Assembly: GCA_003116995.1 (NCBI GenBank)
Contig: BDSL01000026.1
Span: 992,001-1,056,000, forward strand
DNA from: Yamagishiella unicocca
Taxonomy: Eukaryota > Chlorophyta > Chlorophyceae > Chlamydomonadales > Volvocaceae
DNA: 64,000 nucleotides
Direction: 5' to 3'
Shown piece by piece: positions 11,301 through 23,933 of this stretch (position 1 is the stretch's first letter; each line of letters starts with the position of its first letter). The notes under the pieces are model-generated. The model was not told where the DNA came from. It saw only the letters and a list, made by a program, of their open reading frames with translations, and did not search any database. Made by a program: the position numbers and the translations under genes.

Positions 11301-14300
11301 GGGGGCTAGGAACACAGCCCTAGGAGCCGCCAGGAGGCAGCCAGGAGAGCGGAAGGTGAAGCCGGAGGGGAGAGGGCGGATATAAGCTGTAGAGGAGCTC
11401 CCAAGCGCCATACCCTTGCACCCGGCCGCTACGTGCTGCTGCGCCCAGGCGTCCTGTCTCCCCCCTGACGCCTCCCGCCCTCTGCTGCGGCCCTCTCCGC
11501 CCGCACTGCAGGTACGTCCCCGACTGCGCCCTCCACCACCACCCCGCGCCCTTGCGCAACCGCATGCTGCTGGACCTCAGCCTGGCGACATCACCCCTGC
11601 CCGCCTTCACGCCAGGACGACCGGGGGGGCTGCCCGCGCACCTGGCGGCGGTGGCGGCGGAGTTCCGTACCGCCCGCCGCCTGACGCCGCTGCGGCTGCT
11701 GGTGACCGGACCGCCGCTCAGCGGCAAGACGCACCTCGCCAGGCGCCTGGCGCACCAGTACGGCCTCTCGTACATTAGCGTGCCGCTGCTGCTGGCTGCG
11801 GCCGCGGACCCGGCGGTGGCGGCCGCTGCCGGCCTCAACCCCGCAATGGACCCCTCGCTGCTCCGCACCGCGCAGGCGGAGGTCGCGGCCGGCCTGGGGG
11901 GTGGCGGTAAGGACAAGGACCGCGACAAGGAGGGGGGGGGCTGGCTGGCGGCTGGCGGCCGGGTGGCGGCTCGCACACTGGGGGCGCTGCTGGCGTCAGC
12001 GCTGGCGGAGCCGCGGGCGGCTGCACGGTGCCGGGGCTTCGTCCTGGACGGCTTCCCGCGCAGTGCCGCCCAGGCCCGGGCAGCCTTCCACCTCCTGCAG
12101 CCGGACGAGGAGGCGGCGGCGGCGGCGGCGATGGCGGCCGAGCAGTCGCATGTAAGTGGTGCACTGGTCGGTAGCCGTGGACGAGGTGCTATGTCTGGCA
12201 GCCGAGGGGAACGGAAAGGGAATCGCTGCCGCGGTCACTGCCACTACCGCTAGCTTCTACCCTCGCTGCCGCAACCCGCCCCTCACGCCGCCTTCTCGCT
12301 CCACCTGTCCCTCAGGCCAAGCTTGGTGGCCACAAGAGCAAGGGCGGCGCTGCCGGCCCCGCCGCCCCCGGCACCCCCGGCAACCCCGGAGCATCGTCCG
12401 ACGTGTTCGAGGTGCCTGCCGGCATGCGGCTGGTGCCCAACCCCCTGACTGCGCCCACCCATGTGGTGGAGCTGGACGCGGAGGAGGAGGACCTGCGGGC
12501 CCGCCTGGCAGCCATAGGAGCAGCGGCGGAGGAGGCGGTGACGCGGCTCTCAGGTGGGGGGGACGGGGAGAGCCCGGAGTAGGGAATGGCCCTGATTGAT
12601 CCGCCGCCTGCTCAACGCTGCGCTGATCGGTCATTATTGTGGGTCAGCCAGCGCCGTACATACAGGTCGGTAAAGTGCGGTGCGCCCAGGTCACCGGCAC
12701 AACAGCTCACCCAGCCAGCCAAACAGTGTGATGAGACGGTACGTGGATGGGCCACAGTCAGGGCTGTACGCGGTGACGGCCCCACAACCCCTGTGACAAC
12801 CCCTGTGGGTTTCCTCGCTACCTGCACCCCCCGCCGTCATGGTGAAAAACGTGAGCGGTTCCCAACGCCACCTGAGCGCACTAGTGCCACCGCCGCCATC
12901 CTAGGCCGCACTCAGCACTCAGCACCGCCTGCACACTTTTCCCTGTGTCTGCACTGGCCGCTGCACCCACAGCGCCCCTTGACCCCCGCCACCCTCACCG
13001 CCACCCTCACCGCCACCCTCACCGCCACACCCTCACCGCCACACCCTCACCGCCACCCTCATCGCCACCCTCATCGCCACCCTCACCGCCACCCTCACCG
13101 CCACCCTCACCGCCGCCCTCACCGCCACCCTCACCGCCACGGCACCTTTGCCACCGTCGCTGGCTGCAGGGGAGGTCAGCGCTCTGTCAGAGCTCGATAA
13201 GAAAGGGGCCGGAGCCAGGAAGGCCGCCGGAGGGGGACCCGGAGGAGCGGGCGCGAAGGGCGGGGGCGGGGTGCCCCGGGAGGTCGCCTTGGCCGCAGCG
13301 CTGGGCCACAACACAGAGGCCGGCTTTGTCCGGCGCTGGACTTCGTATCAGTCGTGGCGGGCGGAGGACGCCGAAGACCGGCGCACACGCATCGCAGCGG
13401 CTCAAGCCGCGTGGGAAGCAGAGCAGGCGCGGCGGGCGGAGGAGCGCGAGAGAGAGGCGGCGGAGAGCAGGACACTCAAAGCCAAGCGGCGCCGAGCTCG
13501 GGCGGCTGCGGCGGCTGGAACTGGCTGCGGGGGCGGTAGCGGCGCTGCCGGCGGGGGTGATGGCGACAACGCGGCTCTCGGTACCGACGGGGTCCAGGGC
13601 CCAGAGGACTGCAGCGCCGCGCAGCCTTTGGACGCCCAGCTTCCCGAGCACGGCGGCCTGATGGCGCTGAGCCTGGCTGGGGGTGCACGCCACGCCCGGC
13701 TGCCCAACCCCGCCGGCGAGGAGGGGCCCATGGTGACCATCTCCGTGCAGCCGCCGCTGGCAGTGCTGAGCGCGGCTGGGGTCGGCGCTGCGGCTGCGGC
13801 TGCCGCTGCCGCTGGGCCAACCTCCATTGCTGCCGCGGTCTCGTCCGCGGGGGCGCAGGCATCAGCACCGGCGCCCCTGCCGCCGCTGGCAGCCCTGGAG
13901 CGGCAGGTGGCTGGGGTCTTCTTGGGCAGCCCACATAACTTTGACGGCTTCCCACCGGCCGCTCACCGGTCTACGCCCACTGCCTTCGCCAGCGAGGGTC
14001 TGGGGGAGGAGGCGCAGGGGGCGGAGGCGGATTTTGACGTACGGCGAGAGGCAGCGGCCACAGCGGCCAGTGGCAGTGTTACGGGGCCGATGGCGGCGGC
14101 AGGGACCGGAGCCGAGGCGTCCTACAGCCTCCGCTGGCGGGGGGGTCGCGGTGAGTCGGTGCGGCGCTACCTGCTGCAGCACGTGGTGCCGGTGGTGACG
14201 GCGGCTCTGGCGGAGGTGGCGCTCACTCGGATTGGGGCCGGGGGCGGCGGCCCGGAGGAGACGGAGGCGTACCACGGCGGCGGCGGGAAGGAGGCGCTGC

Positions 14301-14473
14301 TGCATGTTGCCCGGGCGCTGCAGGCAGCGGCGGACGCTGAGGAGGCGGGTTTCGTTGACCCGTACGCGGACGAGTCATACGGGATCCAACTGGCCAAGAT
14401 TGAGGCCAAGGCAGCGAGGGAGGCCGCCCGCGCAGCGGCGGCGGCCGCCAAGGCGGAAAGGTGGGGCAGCTAG
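8342..14473 (+). CDS. AK7: Adenylate kinase 7-like ciliary protein (Rossmann/SDR-like, NMP kinase and Dpy-30-like regions)
   Basis: Nine exons join in phase to 1221 aa: 8342-8431, 8566-8640, 8861-9160, 9411-9820, 10283-10433, 10804-11261, 11512-12151, 12316-12553, 13170-14473. The order matches animal AK7. An N-terminal dinucleotide-fold strand (IYIYPCDCYIGRAVAKAF) is followed by LLLTADVVVYDLL, VVFVAVSSPLVWA, CPGLMYGEGEDDLTFFNAFK and LLVYGRGTNILPTLHVEDM. The kinase P-loop is LLVTGPPLSGKTHLARRLA and the NMP-binding region is GFVLDGFPRSAAQA. A charged coiled coil follows (about 13380-13490), then a Dpy-30-like helix pair (SVRRYLLQHVVPVVTAAL). AK7 family members balance adenine nucleotides in the axoneme. 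It is longer than the ~720-aa human protein because of Ala/Gly/Pro-rich insertions. The exon 3 acceptor (8861) is tentative. Exon 5 uses a GC donor. Confidence 0.9.
10157..10262. repeat. 18-bp minisatellite in an AK7 intron
   Basis: ggtcctcacctgccccca is repeated about five times just upstream of the exon starting at 10283. It forms part of the pyrimidine-rich run ahead of the acceptor. Confidence 0.88.
12977..13142. repeat. 12-bp minisatellite (accgccaccctc) in an AK7 intron
   Basis: About thirteen copies with minor variants lie in the intron before the last AK7 exon (13170). They keep reading frames open upstream of the true acceptor. Confidence 0.9.
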
Positions 14474-15020
14474 TGCAGGGTGTGCACGGTGGCAGCTAGT
14501 GCAGCTCAGAGCCCGCACCGCACGCAATACCGCACCCATCTGTTCAGCAAACCCTCAGGCGGCTGGCCGGGGGCGCTTGCGCGATTGCGCAGCCCATGAG
14601 CTACTGATGGTGCGGCGGCGCTGGGAGCGCGCGAGATGACTGCTGGGCTGAGCCGTCTGTGGCGCCTTCCTCGCTCCCTGCCTGGCTGCCCTGCGCTGTG
14701 CTGCAGGGAAGCGGCTGCTCGCCAGCAAGCCACGGAGGATGGAGCGGCATGACAGTGGCAGCCGCCAGATATGTTGGTGGGCCGGAGTGCTGGCGCTGTG
14801 CGGGGTCCGTGGAGGCGCAGGCCAGCGGCAGCAGCCCTCCTGCAGCGAGGAAGCGATCCCTGAGGCCGCCACAAGCGCATACTGGCCGGCACTACTGCTT
14901 GCTTGTGTGCATTTCGCAACCGGCATGTACTGCGTGCAGGAAACCGTACGGTGACCGGGCTTCACGTGCATGGTTGTCTTCCTTCTAAATATTAAAGCCA
15001 TGTAACAGTCAAACTGCTAT
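14474..15020 (+). terminator. AK7 3' UTR with TGTAA polyadenylation signal
   Basis: The stop TAG at 14471-14473 is followed by about 500 bp without coding signal. catgtaacag at about 15000-15009 holds TGTAA, the usual polyadenylation signal of chlamydomonadalean algae. The 3' end is predicted shortly downstream. Confidence 0.6.
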
Positions 15021-15272
15021 CTTACGTGTTACTTCTGGGGCATGTCGACGCTGTGCGGGCTCGCATTTTTGACCTATAATTTGTGGCGTCACAGCTGCCA
15101 GGATAACTTCAGCAGTTCAGCATGGTACCCGAGCATGACGTACACATGGCAACTCTAGCATGCAACCTTTCCCGCCGCTCCACACCACCAGACACATACG
15201 AAGATGCCGAATGATTGAAGAGCTTAGACACGAAAAAGCCTGCTTCCGATACCCTGTCCACGCCAGCCGACC

Positions 15273-16299
15273 GTTGTTGTAACGGTTACAGTGGGTTCCA
15301 GACCAAGAGGTAGAACCATCGGGCGCATCGCCTGACACTGAAACAGGCGGAGGAAACAAAGACCGACATGCACCGGAACAAAGGCAAACCACCAGAACAC
15401 CAAATGGACAGGCCGAAGGCACACAGAGCAGCAGCCAGCACCCCAGGGGGAATTTGCACTAGAGGCTCCCCTATCAGGAACTGACCACCAACCAACCTAA
15501 CAGCCCAGCACCCGACGAACCAGTGAAGCGCCGCAACGATGCAATCATCGGGACCAGCCACCTCTCATCCCAAAAGGCACGGACCCCTAGCAGGGCTCAA
15601 ACGCGCATATAGAGCCGGAAAGTAAGAAGCACGGGAAACCCCGCTCCCCAAGACAACCGGGACCAATCACGAATCCACCAGTACCTCAGCCGGTCCCCCG
15701 CACACAAGGCGACTGGCGACAACCCGCAAGAAAGGATGCCGAGGCCCCACTGCATCCCAGCCTTTCTGGGGAAGCCCCAACGCAGCAAAGCCCCTCAGAA
15801 GGGCCCAAAACTCCACCACCCCACGGCGAACGGCACGATCCAGAAGACCACTACCCGGAGTAAGAGGGGGACCACCAGCCCCCGCCCTTTACAAGGCCGC
15901 GGCCATAAACCGGCGCCCCACCTCCATGGCAGTAATAGCCGCCAGGACTACTACATCCCAGACGCAGGACTGTACCCCGGTAGGTGCTTGCACCAACCAA
16001 ACTTGCGCCCGTGTCACCCCTGCACCGAGCTGGGTCTCGAGTTGGGCAATCACTGCTTGAGCCACCGGGCAGAACCAAAAGTGGTGTAGGCGGGGGGTAC
16101 CCGCCCCTGGCAACTCTCCAGCCGGACCACCGCATCCACAGGGGGCTGCTGCTACCGACCGCATATGAGAATTCCCGAGGAGGGGGATCCCATCCACAGC
16201 CAACCGCCACCACCCCTCGTTATAGGCAGGCTCCCACTTCATGCCGGACCAGAGCCGCCGGAACACTTGCTGCAGGGCATTCAAGGCCGCTGTCAACTA
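15273..16299 (-). mobile_element. 5'-truncated L1-type non-LTR retrotransposon, about 1.0 kb
   Basis: The 3' end (low coordinate) carries the family terminus, a GTT-repeat tail followed by GTAACGGTTACAGTGGG. The minus strand encodes the C-terminal part of an ORF2-like protein with a CGCG...HHFWFCP zinc-knuckle-like segment and [24 protein letters not shown] stop interrupts the protein after RRFMAAAL, where the copies at 27 and 54 kb read through. Homology to the sister copies ends near 16299. No clear target-site duplication was found. Confidence 0.85.
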
Positions 16300-17060
16300 C
16301 CGTCACAGCGCCGCAACGACTCGGGACTTGAGGGTCAAGGTATGCTTACCGTCTATTGAAAAAGTATTACCATTACCCGACTGTAGCCGCGGGCGGCGGG
16401 CGGGGCACACGAAAATCCTATACCGGTAATTTAAGGTTATCCACAGAGGCGCAGCTGCACCCGCAGCCCGCAAGCTGCAACGGTCCCCAAGGGAAGCACT
16501 ACACGCAGCAGCTAAAACAGCAGGGTGAGGCGCACAAGCAGGCTGCAGCCAACCGGCCGCGTCCACGCGCCTGCCAGGAGGCTATCTGCAGCGGCTTGGT
16601 CCTGCTCCTATTACTGGTGCGGCTTTCTCTGAATGGGCAGCAGCGCCGGCGGGTGGCCTGCGTGGCTCATTGGTCGAATGGAGGGGTCGAGGATGGTATT
16701 TAAAGCAGGTCAAAGGTGCAGTGTCCCAGTTCAAATGAGTTGCGCGTGCGGGCAAGGACCACGGTAAGCGACGCATACTCATTACATCCGTGTCCTGCCG
16801 TACAGTACAACCAACCAAGAACGTGTTAGTTACCGGTTGAATAGCTATCATAGGAAAAGAGGTTGTAAGCTTTGTACCAGCAGGAGAAACGAACCAGTTG
16901 CCGACGGGATAGCAACAACGACGAAGTAGTGGTGGCAACATCAACAAGGGTGTGTATATTCACCATCAGCGCCCTCATCCCGTCAAGCTCAGCTGGCGCA
17001 TGTGTAGGGAAGTGCGCTACGAAGCGCAGCCATGCACGCGCGGCCAAGCAAGCTACTCAC
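16300..17060. other. Intergenic, no gene recognised
   Basis: Low-confidence reading frames only; no family motif, RNA or ordered repeat seen. Confidence 0.5.
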
Positions 17061-17328
17061 CCTTCCCACGCAACCGGTCCGCCACCAGGCCCTTCCTCTT
17101 GAAGAAGGCACCCAACGACAGGGGCTGCGTGTTGAGCGGCACCTCGGGAACCTCGCAGCCCGGCTGGATCTTGATCGATTGTTGGTACTTCTGGGACGCT
17201 GACCCGCAGTGAGCCTCCCAGCCGGAGGGGGTATGATCCACCCTCCCCATGCAGTTCGCGCAGTGGCAGCGGACCATCCACTTGTCCGTCACAAAAGTGC
17301 CCTGAACCTCCTTGCACGCAACCGCAAA
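17061..17328 (-). CDS. SAND-like domain exon (single exon of an unresolved gene)
   Basis: The exon runs from a clean acceptor (ccccag before 17328) to a clean donor (GTGAGT after 17061). It encodes VACKEVQGTFVTDKWMVRCHC, then ANC, then SGWEAHCGSASQKYQQSIKI. The Cx(2)GT(F/L), VxCxCxxC and WExHCG...K.SIK pattern resembles the SAND/VARL fold, a DNA-binding domain expanded in volvocine algae (RegA/RLS family). A second motif, PLSLGAFFKRKGL, follows. Phase 0 at entry, like the exons at 19.4 and 22.6 kb. The rest of the gene was not found; it may share a gene with the 19.2 kb exon on the same strand. Confidence 0.6.
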
Positions 17329-19153
17329 CTGGGGAGGGGAAAGCAAAGTGGCGAGTGGGAACAGTCAAGGGCCCATTATTTCAGTCGCAGAGGTGGGTAG
17401 GTGGCCAGCCACGCACGCCGGAGGGGCCGATGTACAGCCCGAGGGTTGCTGACAGTTGGAAGTAAGTGCCCATCGACAAGCAAGGACAAATGCCACCAAA
17501 AAGACACCTGACTACGGTGGCACTCAGAAGCATTCCTGACAGTGGGCACCAGACCCTGAAAAAACGATAAGAGCCGTACGTCGAGCAACATACTTGACGT
17601 GAAGGAGGCGATGGCAGCACAGAAACCCGATGGTTCCAAAAAGGCAAAACGACATTGCTAGATGTACCCGTCTAGATATATAAGAGATATGTGATTGCTG
17701 CTAACAACCTGACATCCTTTGCCTTGTATGCTCCTCTAGGTAACGTGGAGATTTACGGCCATCACGGTGGTTACCCTGCATATGCCGTGGGTTGAAGGCA
17801 CGCCAAGTACCGGTACGCAGCTGGGACCCAGCGTTTCACTGCTGGCATGCTTTCCTTTCTGCCCTGTCGATGGACCCTCTATCCAGGGTGGCCACCTCTG
17901 CCCCACATCTTCACCGTCCTGCAGGCACCCATCTGACCCACCTGTGGCGGCAGCACGTCCACAGGGCTCACGGCTTGCTGATTTGGCGCCTGGACGCTGT
18001 TGACGACCTGAGGTATGGCAACGTGCATGTGTGCGCATTAAGATAAGCAGCAACGTACAAAACACCAAAGCGACTACGCACATTGCACTCGCATGTGCGT
18101 GCGGTGCCACAACCTTAGCTCGCTTAAAAGGATAGTTGTTTGAAAGACGGCATTGAAAAGTAGGATCTCCTCAGCTGCGGGCGGGCGGATTTCGTTTTCC
18201 ACCCGTAATCGCGCAAGCATTTTTCTTGTTACACGCACAGCAGCATTCCTTTCTTTTTAGGATGACACCGCACGACTGGACTGGGTTAGAAATAGATGAC
18301 TTGCAGTAGTGGACTTCCCGCCAAGAGTCCTTGTTATGTTAGCCCTACCTCCATCCGGTCGCTAGCCCCAAGCAATCCCACGCACCGAATGCCGCCGCAC
18401 CTTCTTGGGCAGGTTTGATGCTAAGGTAGTGGTGGTCTCACTCTCCAGCCACGGTGCAAGGAAATGAGCTTTGGGACCGCCTGGCAGGGGCGGTGCGGGA
18501 GGAGAAGGTCGGTCTTGGTGACCAGTATTTGGCAAGCAGGCAGACGGACGTATTGAGCAGGTGCAGGTAGGCACGGATCGAAAGTAAAGGCGAATGCGGA
18601 GCTATGCGGCTATAGACAAGTCAAGCCTGTGACCCAGTGCGTGATCAGGTCAGTGAGGCAAGCAAGCCGTACAGCTGCCGTATGATCATGCACCATAGCA
18701 GGCCTGTGGATTCCCGGCCGTGCTGTCTTGAACCCTGGCCGAAGTGTGGCCCACATACAGCACTGTTACTTGCGGGGCAACAGGTGCTCGGCACTGTCAT
18801 TACACAGCTATAACTGGGCACACCGTGCGAGAGGATACATTGAGCCCGGCAGGGATTGCCAGGAATGGCATCCCGCCGTGCTAAGGTGGCGTAGGCTAAA
18901 TCTGGCTAAATGGGCCCAATGTGCGCACCCAATCCCTTTGGCTCCAATGTGACTCAGCTACTGTCAACTGCCGAAAGCTGTCAGGGTTTTAGGGTTTGGG
19001 TTTGCTTCTTCCCTGCCGTACCCAAGTGCGCCCAAGACACGCCTACTCTACGCATAGTCTACTACTACCTACTAAAACAGTTACTAGTTCACTCGTCCAA
19101 TCACGCACGCACCCTAACAACAGTCCCTCCGCCTTTTTCCTCAGTTTGTGTAC
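17329..19153. other. Between SAND-like exons; no confident coding sequence
   Basis: This may be intron or decayed gene space. A short plus-strand stretch near 17880-18011 ends in a good donor (CTGAG|GTATGG) but matches nothing I recognise. A single telomere-like TTTTAGGG near 18987 is isolated. Confidence 0.4.
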
Positions 19154-19409
19154 CTGGCGTGAGGCGACCCCAGATGACCACCTTGTTGAAGCCCTTGAGG
19201 CAGGCCTCGATGTTGACCGCCTTCCCGTTGCCTAACTCAGCCTTGACTGAATGTTTCCATTTCCTGCTGCTTCCAGCTCCGCAATGTGCCTCCCACTGTG
19301 GTAACGTCCAGGACTGCTGTCTGGCAGCAGTGCATTCGGTGCATAGGCAACGGACCGTCACGCTATCGGTGAAGAAGATCCCCCGGGTCTCCTTGCACTT
19401 CACCAGCAA
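19154..19409 (-). CDS. SAND-like domain exon
   Basis: The acceptor is cacacgcag before 19409 and the likely donor is GTACAC after 19154. It encodes LLVKCKETRGIFFTDSVTV, then RCLCTEC, then WTLPQWEAHCGAGSSRKWKH and SVKAEL, the same cysteine pattern and phase-0 entry as the exon at 17.1 kb. The conserved tail (IEACLKGFNKVV) parallels the F-rich motif after the other two SAND-like domains. Remaining exons are unresolved. Confidence 0.58.
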
Positions 19410-22400
19410 CTGCGTGTGCGCGCGCGAAAATCAAGCATGTCGGTTGATGGCTTGAATGGGAGAGGAACTGGGGTCGCGCGCAAGTAGGGCAATTGAACGG
19501 CGATGGTGTCGCGCGGCCAGCAACAGCAAATGTTGTTGTTGTAACGGTTACAGTTGTTGTAATCGTGACAATGGGCAAATGTATAGATAGACGAGGTAGG
19601 TCAGGTGCCGTTGAGAGTTGGTAACATGGATGGAGGTGCTGCCAGCCTTTGTTACGCAGGGATTACTCGCCTCAGCATACCGGTAATTCATCATGCCATG
19701 CTCGCTGGCAGCGGCGTGATGAGCGAGGCAGCCGCGGGAACGATGTGGAAAGACATTAATGCAAATCGATCTGGGCGAGGCGAGGCTGCGTGCTCTATGT
19801 CTGGACTGCCTAGCTAGCAGCGAGCGCGGTCGTCGATCGGTTGTGGCTGGTCGAGGTCGGAAAAAAGCACAGTTTCTCAACCCCTTATAACTCTCTGGCA
19901 CGCCGGACTTCCGAAAGGTCTGTGCCCGATTGTTCAAAGGCGTACATGCGGGCGCTGCTCCAGCCGACTCCAGCGTACGTTGCAAACATATGTGCGTTGC
20001 TGTACGCGGCCCAGATCGAGGCACCCACCCACCTCCGTTGGAATCTCTTTTGATCGGTAATTTCCCGTCGATGGGGTACCGTCCATAGCGAAGTGGGACC
20101 CGTTTGACGTGGGCCTTGGTTCAGCAGGGGAACCGTAGTCGTCGTTGGGCGGCGGACTCGCATTATTGCACCCGCCGTCATTTGCAAGACAGCAAACAGC
20201 CGCCTTTGCGTAGCCTCCATTGAAGCGAGAAGCACATGCAGTGGTTGTTACGCCGGTGTTGTGCGCCGACTTCTGCTGCTGGCCTCGCCGATAATGGTCT
20301 CGGTGTTGACGCGGCCACTGTGCTATCATTTCTGGAGTCCAGTAACTGAATAAAGCGGACAATGTGAAATAAACCTACGGCTCAAGCACGTAGGAAGCCT
20401 ACCTTACGCACAGTGACAGGCGTTTATGAAGCCCTAGCAGGCACACGGTTTCGCCGCTCCCAAAATAGCTTTAACTTCTGCCAGCAAACAGCAACGAAGC
20501 ACCAAATAAGCTTAACGCGTGGTGCATAACGCACCGTACGATCGATGCATACAGATAAGCAACTGCCGGCAAGCGGTTATGTCCTCGTGCTTAGTGGCCG
20601 TTGCAAAGCCTCGCATCACCTTCTGGCAGCCTTGGAGGGATACGATCGGGAATCGTAGTCGACAAGGTTCATTGTTACAAACGTGCTCAATTGCTTTTTG
20701 TTGTAGCGATAACCTCCTGTCACAGCCTTGGACGGGTCTGATTTCAAGTCCTGTCACAGCGCCTTGGAGGGATCTGTTTGTTGTGCCAAGCAAGGAGGTT
20801 GGACACCTTAACAGCGTTCTCTTATACATTCCTTTGGTCGGCTGCTGTTCTCGTAGGTAGGAACGCTAATACGCTTGCTCGCTCGCAACGCAACTAGCAT
20901 CATCTCAACGCGCGACGTTTGTAAAGTGACACAGCTAGCAATATGAGCTTCGAAATATTAACCCAGAAGTAGAAAGTATCCTCAGCTGTAATGTTAGCAA
21001 ATCTTCATTGCCGCGGCGGCGGCTTTCCCGCAGTTGCGGTTCAACGAACCGGCCGACAAGCGTTAGCACGCGTCCCCTTGCGTTTATCAAGTGCTCCTTA
21101 TAGACAACTACGACCGACATTGCTAATAGCATACTCGGCTGCCTTTGGAGAGAAACCCGTCGACGACGATACCGCCGGCCATGCCCGAGCAACCAGTGGC
21201 ACACCAAACGCGGACGCCGGCGGCTTCTTCGATCCAGCTGGTGCACAATGGTCATTGCGTCGTAAAACTTGGATCTCGATGGTAAGCAGCAATTGACCAA
21301 AAACAATACCGGTACTCTCGGTCTTGATGCGATAAGTAAGGTGGAGGACAGGGCAAAGCAAGGCTAAGTAACTTGCTACATTTATATATAGACGGGATAC
21401 GGATAACGAGCGAGCGATAATCGCGGGATTCCACGTTTGCTTCAGGTGGCCATCACAGCGCGCGCGCTCACACACAGAACACGTACGGTCGCCCGCACAC
21501 ACTCCTCCAGAGCTTCCCGCACATTGCTATTTACCCAGCAAATCTGCTAGACTGAAGACCCTGCGTGCGTGCCTTCATCCATATATTCCCGGCGACCCCA
21601 CCGACCTATCGCAGAGCCCGCCATCGTGGCATCCCGAGGCACCCGTTGAAGGTCAGCCCAAGGTAAAGACACGCTCGCTACGTAAGCTCTAGATCCATGA
21701 CGGTTAAGTTGTTGCTTGTCATAAAGGGACCTAGCTGGTGGCTGCTGCATGTGGATCGCCTCCACACACGTATCATGATGTTGACGATGTATGCTTGTCA
21801 TAGAGGGACCTAGCTGGTGGCTGCTGCATGTGGATCGCCTCCACACGTATCATGATGTTGACGATGTAGGATCAACACTGTTGCAAACCCGTAGAGATAG
21901 GGACAGATTAGAACGGCCACCGACAGCGCACGACAGCGCGTCCAGTATGCCAAACGAGCCAAGGAAATAAAGTAGAGGTTTCAGCACTTCATACTATACA
22001 GACAACCATTATTAGCTGCATGCTTCGCTGCTGCTAGCTGCGGTGACAGCGGTGCTAGCTGCGGTGACAGCGGTGCTCATCTCTGCTCGTCCCGCCTTAG
22101 AAATGTATTATCGGTACATACATACTTGTTCAAGTACAATTACAATTCATTCATTCAGCTGCAGTCACTGTTGATTGCCGCCCTGCGTGCATGACTTGTC
22201 AAGCATCATAACACTGCCAGCAGGGCTATTATTGCACAAAGGGCTAGTTAAGCTAGGAACGAACGTATGTGCTTAGGCAACATGGGTTAATGTGATGAGG
22301 TATCAATCCCTAGCTAGCACACTACAAGGACTGCAATTGACGGATATGACGCTACCAAGTCCAGCTGCCTTCAGTAGTTATTAGGTAGTGCCAACAAGAT
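19410..22400. other. Gene-poor stretch with short repeats
   Basis: No gene recognised. At about 19546 there is a bare L1 3'-terminus fragment (TTGTTGTAACGGTTACAG). A 21-bp duplication (gctagctgcggtgacagcgg) lies at 22036-22078. Reading frames here are short and lack family motifs. Confidence 0.5.
21713..21868. repeat. Tandem duplication of about 75 bp
   Basis: Two copies of a unit containing gggacctagctggtggctgc and catgatgttgacgatgta lie back to back, differing by small indels. Confidence 0.85.
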
Positions 22401-22472
22401 CTGTCTTTCTCAGTGTCAGGCGATGTGCCCGATGGTTCTACCTCTTGGCCTGGAACCCACTTTAACCGTTAC
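22401..22472 (+). mobile_element. L1-family 3'-end fragment
   Basis: The last ~70 bp of the L1 family (CAGTGTCAGGCGATGTGCCC ... AACCCACTTTAACCGTTAC) lie directly upstream of the SAND-like exon. Confidence 0.8.
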
Positions 22473-22556
22473 ATAAAAAGATACCGCCTTATTAGTACGG
22501 ATGGACGCTCCACTACTGGCACCCCTGATCTATTGCATACGCATGGATGCGTGCAG

Positions 22557-22970
22557 GTTGATGTATATTGCAATAACATCCTTGGTACGTTTGACCTCCG
22601 CACAATGCAAGTGAAGTGCGGCTGCCAGGAGTGTGCCCACGCCCCTGATGGGAAATGGATGCAACCAGCTCGCTGGCAGTCTCATTGCGGGCCGAACAAC
22701 GTCCATGACTGGAGGAAATCTGTCAAGGTGGAGGTCAAAGCCATTTCCCCCAGCGCTTCACCCTCAACGCCACCCAGAAAAATCCTTATGCCGATAGGAA
22801 CGTACTTCAGGAACGTTCTCGGTTTAAAACCTGAGCTCATCAGGCGCAAGGGCAGCGGCAACACAGGAGATACTTGTAGGTCCCTTGCTGAAGGCACAGT
22901 TGCTTGGTGGATTCATGGTAGTACTGACGAGCAGACGGTTCGGCAGTTGCTTACAGCCCAGGTTAGGTAG
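22557..22970 (+). CDS. SAND-like domain exon, plus strand
   Basis: The acceptor gcgtgcag precedes 22557; entry is phase 0. It encodes VDVYCNNILGTFDLRTMQV, then KCGCQEC, then WMQPARWQSHCGPNNVHDW and RKSVKVEV: the clearest SAND/VARL-like pattern of the three. IGTYFRNVLGL follows. The frame stays open to TAG at 22970, but an internal donor (for example TTGTAG|GTCCCT near 22880) could end the exon earlier. It lies about 5 kb upstream of, and on the same strand as, the copy 1 methyltransferase. Whether it belongs to that gene, to a separate SAND gene or is an orphan cannot be settled here. Confidence 0.6.
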   Translation, partial: VDVYCNNILGTFDLRTMQVKCGCQECAHAPDGKWMQPARWQSHCGPNNVHDWRKSVKVEVKAISPSASPSTPPRKILMPIGTYFRNVLGLKPELIRRKGSGNTGDTCRSLAEGTVAWWIHGSTDEQTVRQLLTAQVR

Positions 22971-23118
22971 TTGTAGTAGTGGGCTCCAGGCCAGGTAGGG
23001 GGGAGAAACTTCAGGCGCCATCAGATGCTGTGAACTTCAAACAGCATTGTTTGGGCGTAGGAGTTAGTTGCTTATTACAAGCGGGTGCTTGAATGGGCCC
23101 AGCAGGGCCCAGCAGGCA

Positions 23119-23913
<795 letters not shown>

Positions 23914-23933
23914 ATTACGCCGGCACTAGGCCT

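Noticed and set aside
12977..13142. CRISPR-like array
   Set aside because: Contiguous 12-bp tandem repeat without spacers, in an intron of a eukaryotic gene.
18980..19000. Telomere repeat (TTTTAGGG)
   Set aside because: A single isolated occurrence; no array.
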